In this document: positions 4,301-6,652 of the stretch, in pieces
Layout: every line of letters starts with the position of its first letter
Numbering within the stretch: the stretch's first letter is position 1
Origin: Planctomycetaceae bacterium
GTDB taxonomy: Bacteria > Planctomycetota > Planctomycetia > Pirellulales > Pirellulaceae
DNA length: 6,652 bases
NCBI GenBank assembly: GCA_003455945.1
Contig: DMPQ01000048.1
Span: forward strand, 13,272 to 19,923
Reading direction: 5' to 3'
Made by a program: the position numbers and the translations under genes
The notes under the pieces: generated by a model
Databases searched by the model: none
Seen by the model: the letters and a program-made list of their open reading frames with translations, nothing else
Told to the model about the DNA's origin: nothing

Positions 4301-6652
4301 ATGTCGCGCTTCCCTCTTCAACCCCGATCCCGAATCGCCGAGGCGCCTTCGTGCGTCGACCGCGGCGTTCGAGCGCGCGTCCTGACGGCCGCGTTGCTGC
4401 TGATGATCGCCGGTTGCAAGGTCGGCCCCGACTTCGTCAGGCCCAAGGCGCCGACCCCCGCGACCTGGCAAGGGACCGAAGGAAACGTCAGCTTCGTCTC
4501 GACCGTGGGTGGGCGCGAGACGGCTTGGTGGCAGGGGCTCGGCGAACCGGCCCTCGACCGGATCATCGCGCAGCTCGAGACACAGAACCTGACGCTCGCC
4601 GAGGCGACGGCGCGGATCGAAGAGGCGCGAGCCCAACGTCGCGCGACGATGACGCAGCGGTTTCCGACGCTCGCCGTCGATTCGTCCTACACCTACCGCC
4701 GCTTCAGTTCGAACGGCAACGCGTTCGTGCCGCGAGCCAACTCGACCGGCGGCTTCGACCTGATCGGCGAAGGGATCGACCTGTCGTGGGAAGTCGATCT
4801 GTGGGGACGAGTCAAGCGTCTGGAAGAAGCGGCGGCAGCCGATATCGATCGCTCGCACGAGCTGTTCCGCGATCTGCGGATCGTCCTGATCGCCGAAGCG
4901 TGCCGGACCTTTCTCGAAGCGCGCGTGCTGCAGCACCGATTGCTGATCGCGGAGGCGAATCGGGACCTTCAGCGCGAGACGCTCAAGTTGACTCGCATGC
5001 GCGAAGAAGCGGGGCTGACTCGGGCCCTCGACGTCCATCAGGCCGCGACTCAACTGGCGCTGACCGAGTCGACGATTCCGGCGCTCGAGGCGGACCTGCG
5101 AGCGGCGGTGCATCGGCTGTGCGTGCTGCAGGGATTCCCGCCGGTTCGCGATCCGCTCGAGATCGTCTCGATCGGCGACATTCCGAGCGTCCCGTCGATG
5201 CTGACCGTCGGCATTCCGTGCGATCTGCTCCGTCAGCGTCCCGACGTTCGAGCGGCCGAGGATCAGGTCCGAGCCGATTCGGCGCGGATCGGAGTCGCCA
5301 CGGCCGACCTCTATCCCCAACTTCGCGTCAACGGTTCGATCTCGGTCGATTCGCGCACCGGATCGCAGCTCTTCACGACCGGCAGCATCACGCACGACAT
5401 CGGCCCGTCGGTCCGCTGGAACATCTTCCAGTTCGGTCGCGTGCGAGCGTCGATCGCGGCGGCACATCATCGCTTCGATCAGAGTCTGGCGAGGTATCGT
5501 CAGACGGTGCTCGAAGGGTACGAAGAGGTCGAGAACGCGCTTGTCCGACTCGAAACCGCGCAACGTTCCGCAGCGTTCCTCGATACCGCCGTCCGTGAGG
5601 CGCGAACGGCCTACGAAGCGGCGGTCATCGCCTACAAGCACGACAACCTCGCGTTTCAGTCGGTGCTCGATACCGAGCGGCAGCTCCTCGCGGCGCAGGA
5701 CGAGTGGGCTCGCGCCCGAGGCAACGTCGCTCAGGCCTTCGTCGAACTCTACCGAGCGATGGGAGGAGCGTGGGAGCCGAGTGGAGTCGTTGCCGAGCGA
5801 CCGACTCCCGTTCAAGACGATTCGCTCGTCGACGACTCGATCGGTGAGACCTTGCTCGAGGAAGCACCGCTCGACGAAGCGCCGCTCACGCTCCCCGAGG
5901 GCTACGAATCGGAAGCCGCTCCGATCGAGCCGGCGCCGGATCTCATTCCGCTCGAACCGATCGAGAATCCGCTCCGACAGGATCTGACGACGTCGATCTT
6001 CGAGCGACTCCCGCCGATCTCCGATGACGCGACCGAGGCGGCGGCAGACGAGGCGTCCCCTCTCTGGTCGACTCCGGTCGATACGGTGCCGATCGCACTC
6101 CCTCATGCCCGCACGATCGAACGCTTCCCTGCCGTGACGCCGCAGGATGTCATCGCACCGGAAACCGGCGAACGGACTCTGTCGAACGGTACTCCTTGGC
6201 CTCCGGCGGGAGGATATCGCTTCGCCCCGGCAATCCGAGCCGAAGAGCCGGCGCCGAACGAGCTGCCGAGCCTTCCGCAAGCGGATCGATACTCGGCAAG
6301 GCATGATGCGACCGCGATCGAGTCCGAGAGGATCGACGCCGGCGCCGAACGCCATCCGCGCGAGACGAACGGTGATTCGAGCGGCTCATTCGCCCCCGCG
6401 ATCATCGCGCCGCTCCCGCCGATCGATGCGCCCGGCCCGAAGGACTCTCCTGCGCCACCGTCACTCGATGATCTCGCTCCTCGCGAACCGTTCCATGCTC
6501 TTTCGCCGATTCGGATCGCCCCGCTGCCGCTCGAGACCGGCCACGTTCCTGCCGATTGCTACCGCGTCCCGATCGGTTCCGGCCTCCGCTCCGCTGATCG
6601 CCCCGCCGAAGAGAACAGCGAATCGACGTCGGCCACGTCGGAGACCATCGAA
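4301..6652 (+). CDS. NodT/OprM-family outer-membrane factor lipoprotein with very long C-terminal tail, 3' end beyond window
   Basis: The window shows 784 residues and no stop. A hydrophobic stretch, VLTAALLLMIAGC (27-39), ends in a lipobox, so C39 is the probable lipidated residue. It is followed by KVGPDFVRPKAPTP, the usual start of the NodT/OprM family. Family landmarks follow in order: WWQGLGEPALD (about 76-86), LSWEVDLWGRV (161-171), a helical repeat, LLRQRPDVRAAE (309-320) and ATADLYPQLRVNGS (334-347). A second outer-membrane-efflux repeat, including GPSVRWNIFQFGRV, runs to about residue 491. That is a normal full-length tunnel protein. The ATG at 4301 is the only ATG close enough to the signal sequence, but it leaves 26 residues before the hydrophobic core and has no clear Shine-Dalgarno. 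From residue 492 the same frame continues for at least 293 residues, rich in Pro, Ala, Glu and Asp and without membrane segments. Role: trimeric outer-membrane channel for export, partnered by an adaptor such as the one encoded divergently. The channel assignment is firm; the tail function is unknown. Confidence 0.92.
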   Translation, partial: MSRFPLQPRSRIAEAPSCVDRGVRARVLTAALLLMIAGCKVGPDFVRPKAPTPATWQGTEGNVSFVSTVGGRETAWWQGLGEPALDRIIAQLETQNLTLAEATARIEEARAQRRATMTQRFPTLAVDSSYTYRRFSSNGNAFVPRANSTGGFDLIGEGIDLSWEVDLWGRVKRLEEAAAADIDRSHELFRDLRIVLIAEACRTFLEARVLQHRLLIAEANRDLQRETLKLTRMREEAGLTRALDVHQAATQLALTESTIPALEADLRAAVHRLCVLQGFPPVRDPLEIVSIGDIPSVPSMLTVGIPCDLLRQRPDVRAAEDQVRADSARIGVATADLYPQLRVNGSISVDSRTGSQLFTTGSITHDIGPSVRWNIFQFGRVRASIAAAHHRFDQSLARYRQTVLEGYEEVENALVRLETAQRSAAFLDTAVREARTAYEAAVIAYKHDNLAFQSVLDTERQLLAAQDEWARARGNVAQAFVELYRAMGGAWEPSGVVAERPTPVQDDSLVDDSIGETLLEEAPLDEAPLTLPEGYESEAAPIEPAPDLIPLEPIENPLRQDLTTSIFERLPPISDDATEAAADEASPLWSTPVDTVPIALPHARTIERFPAVTPQDVIAPETGERTLSNGTPWPPAGGYRFAPAIRAEEPAPNELPSLPQADRYSARHDATAIESERIDAGAERHPRETNGDSSGSFAPAIIAPLPPIDAPGPKDSPAPPSLDDLAPREPFHALSPIRIAPLPLETGHVPADCYRVPIGSGLRSADRPAEENSESTSATSETIE
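5774..6652 (+). other. Acidic proline-rich, probably disordered C-terminal extension of the outer-membrane factor
   Basis: This region encodes residues 492-784 of the lipoprotein. The first hundred residues are strongly acidic (DDSLVDDSIGETLLEEAPLD). Farther on, proline-hydrophobic phrases recur: PAPDLIPLEPI, LPPISDD, FAPAIRAEEPAP, FAPAIIAPLPPIDAP and SPIRIAPLPLETG. FAPAI appears twice and APLP twice, so there may be a loose, degenerate repeat. Codons remain mostly G/C-ending, with somewhat more T-ending and two TCA codons than in the channel part. The frame stays open for 293 codons, which supports real coding. Because both ends of this channel family face the periplasm, the tail should lie in the periplasm. 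It could bind peptidoglycan, the adaptor or another envelope protein; nothing in the sequence decides between these. Confidence 0.7.

Noticed and set aside
3846..4385. 179-codon plus-strand open frame in the spacer, running into the outer-membrane factor gene
   Set aside because: It is very arginine/serine-rich, has no motif or ribosome-binding site, and would overlap the outer-membrane factor signal peptide in another frame.
4064..6355. 763-codon minus-strand open frame opposite the outer-membrane factor gene
   Set aside because: It is likewise codon-aligned with the true gene and Arg-rich. The sense frame carries unmistakable NodT/OprM motifs and a lipobox. The shadow begins just before the tail segment where TCA codons appear in the sense strand.
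6541..6600. Possible start of a small conserved domain in the tail (phrase with DCYRVPIGSG)
   Set aside because: It loosely recalls a Cys-containing motif seen in some planctomycete proteins, but the match is only a few residues and the window ends before it could be confirmed.

Overview
The window is GC-rich DNA (roughly 60-70% GC by eye). Codon use favours TCG for Ser, CGA/CGC for Arg and ATC for Ile. Two things suggest a member of the Planctomycetota: a HlyD-type adaptor carrying GAF-like domains, coupled to an M50-type membrane metalloprotease, and weak use of Shine-Dalgarno sites. The phylum call is inferred from gene family and style, not from a marker gene.

Layout. The left half is a leftward (minus-strand) cluster. 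In transcription order it holds a possible tiny ORF (3613-3759, weak), a 119-aa PilZ-like protein (3211-3570), a 622-aa membrane-anchored HlyD/membrane-fusion adaptor with two GAF-like domains ahead of its membrane anchor (1168-3036), and a site-2-protease-like M50 metalloprotease (1171 leftward past base 1). The last two overlap by 4 bases (ATGA), so they are almost certainly translationally coupled. The right half is one rightward gene (4301 past the end of the window). It encodes a NodT/OprM-type outer-membrane factor lipoprotein with an unusual acidic, proline-rich C-terminal tail of at least 293 residues that has not ended when the window stops. About 540-700 bp of apparently non-coding DNA separates the divergent units and carries a few short palindromes and repeats.

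How the parts may work together. The adaptor and the lipoprotein tunnel are the periplasmic and outer-membrane parts of a trans-envelope export system. No RND pump or ABC exporter lies in the window. The inner-membrane partner coupled to the adaptor is instead an M50 metalloprotease with an N-terminal PqqD/winged-helix-like region. The GAF-like domains should lie in the cytosol, so the set could be a ligand-sensing, protease-linked peptide processing or export apparatus. Domain identities are read from motifs; the assembled machine is inference.

Both truncated genes (M50 on the left, outer-membrane factor on the right) are open at the window edge. Very long open frames on the strand opposite the adaptor and the outer-membrane factor are codon-aligned shadows and are not annotated.
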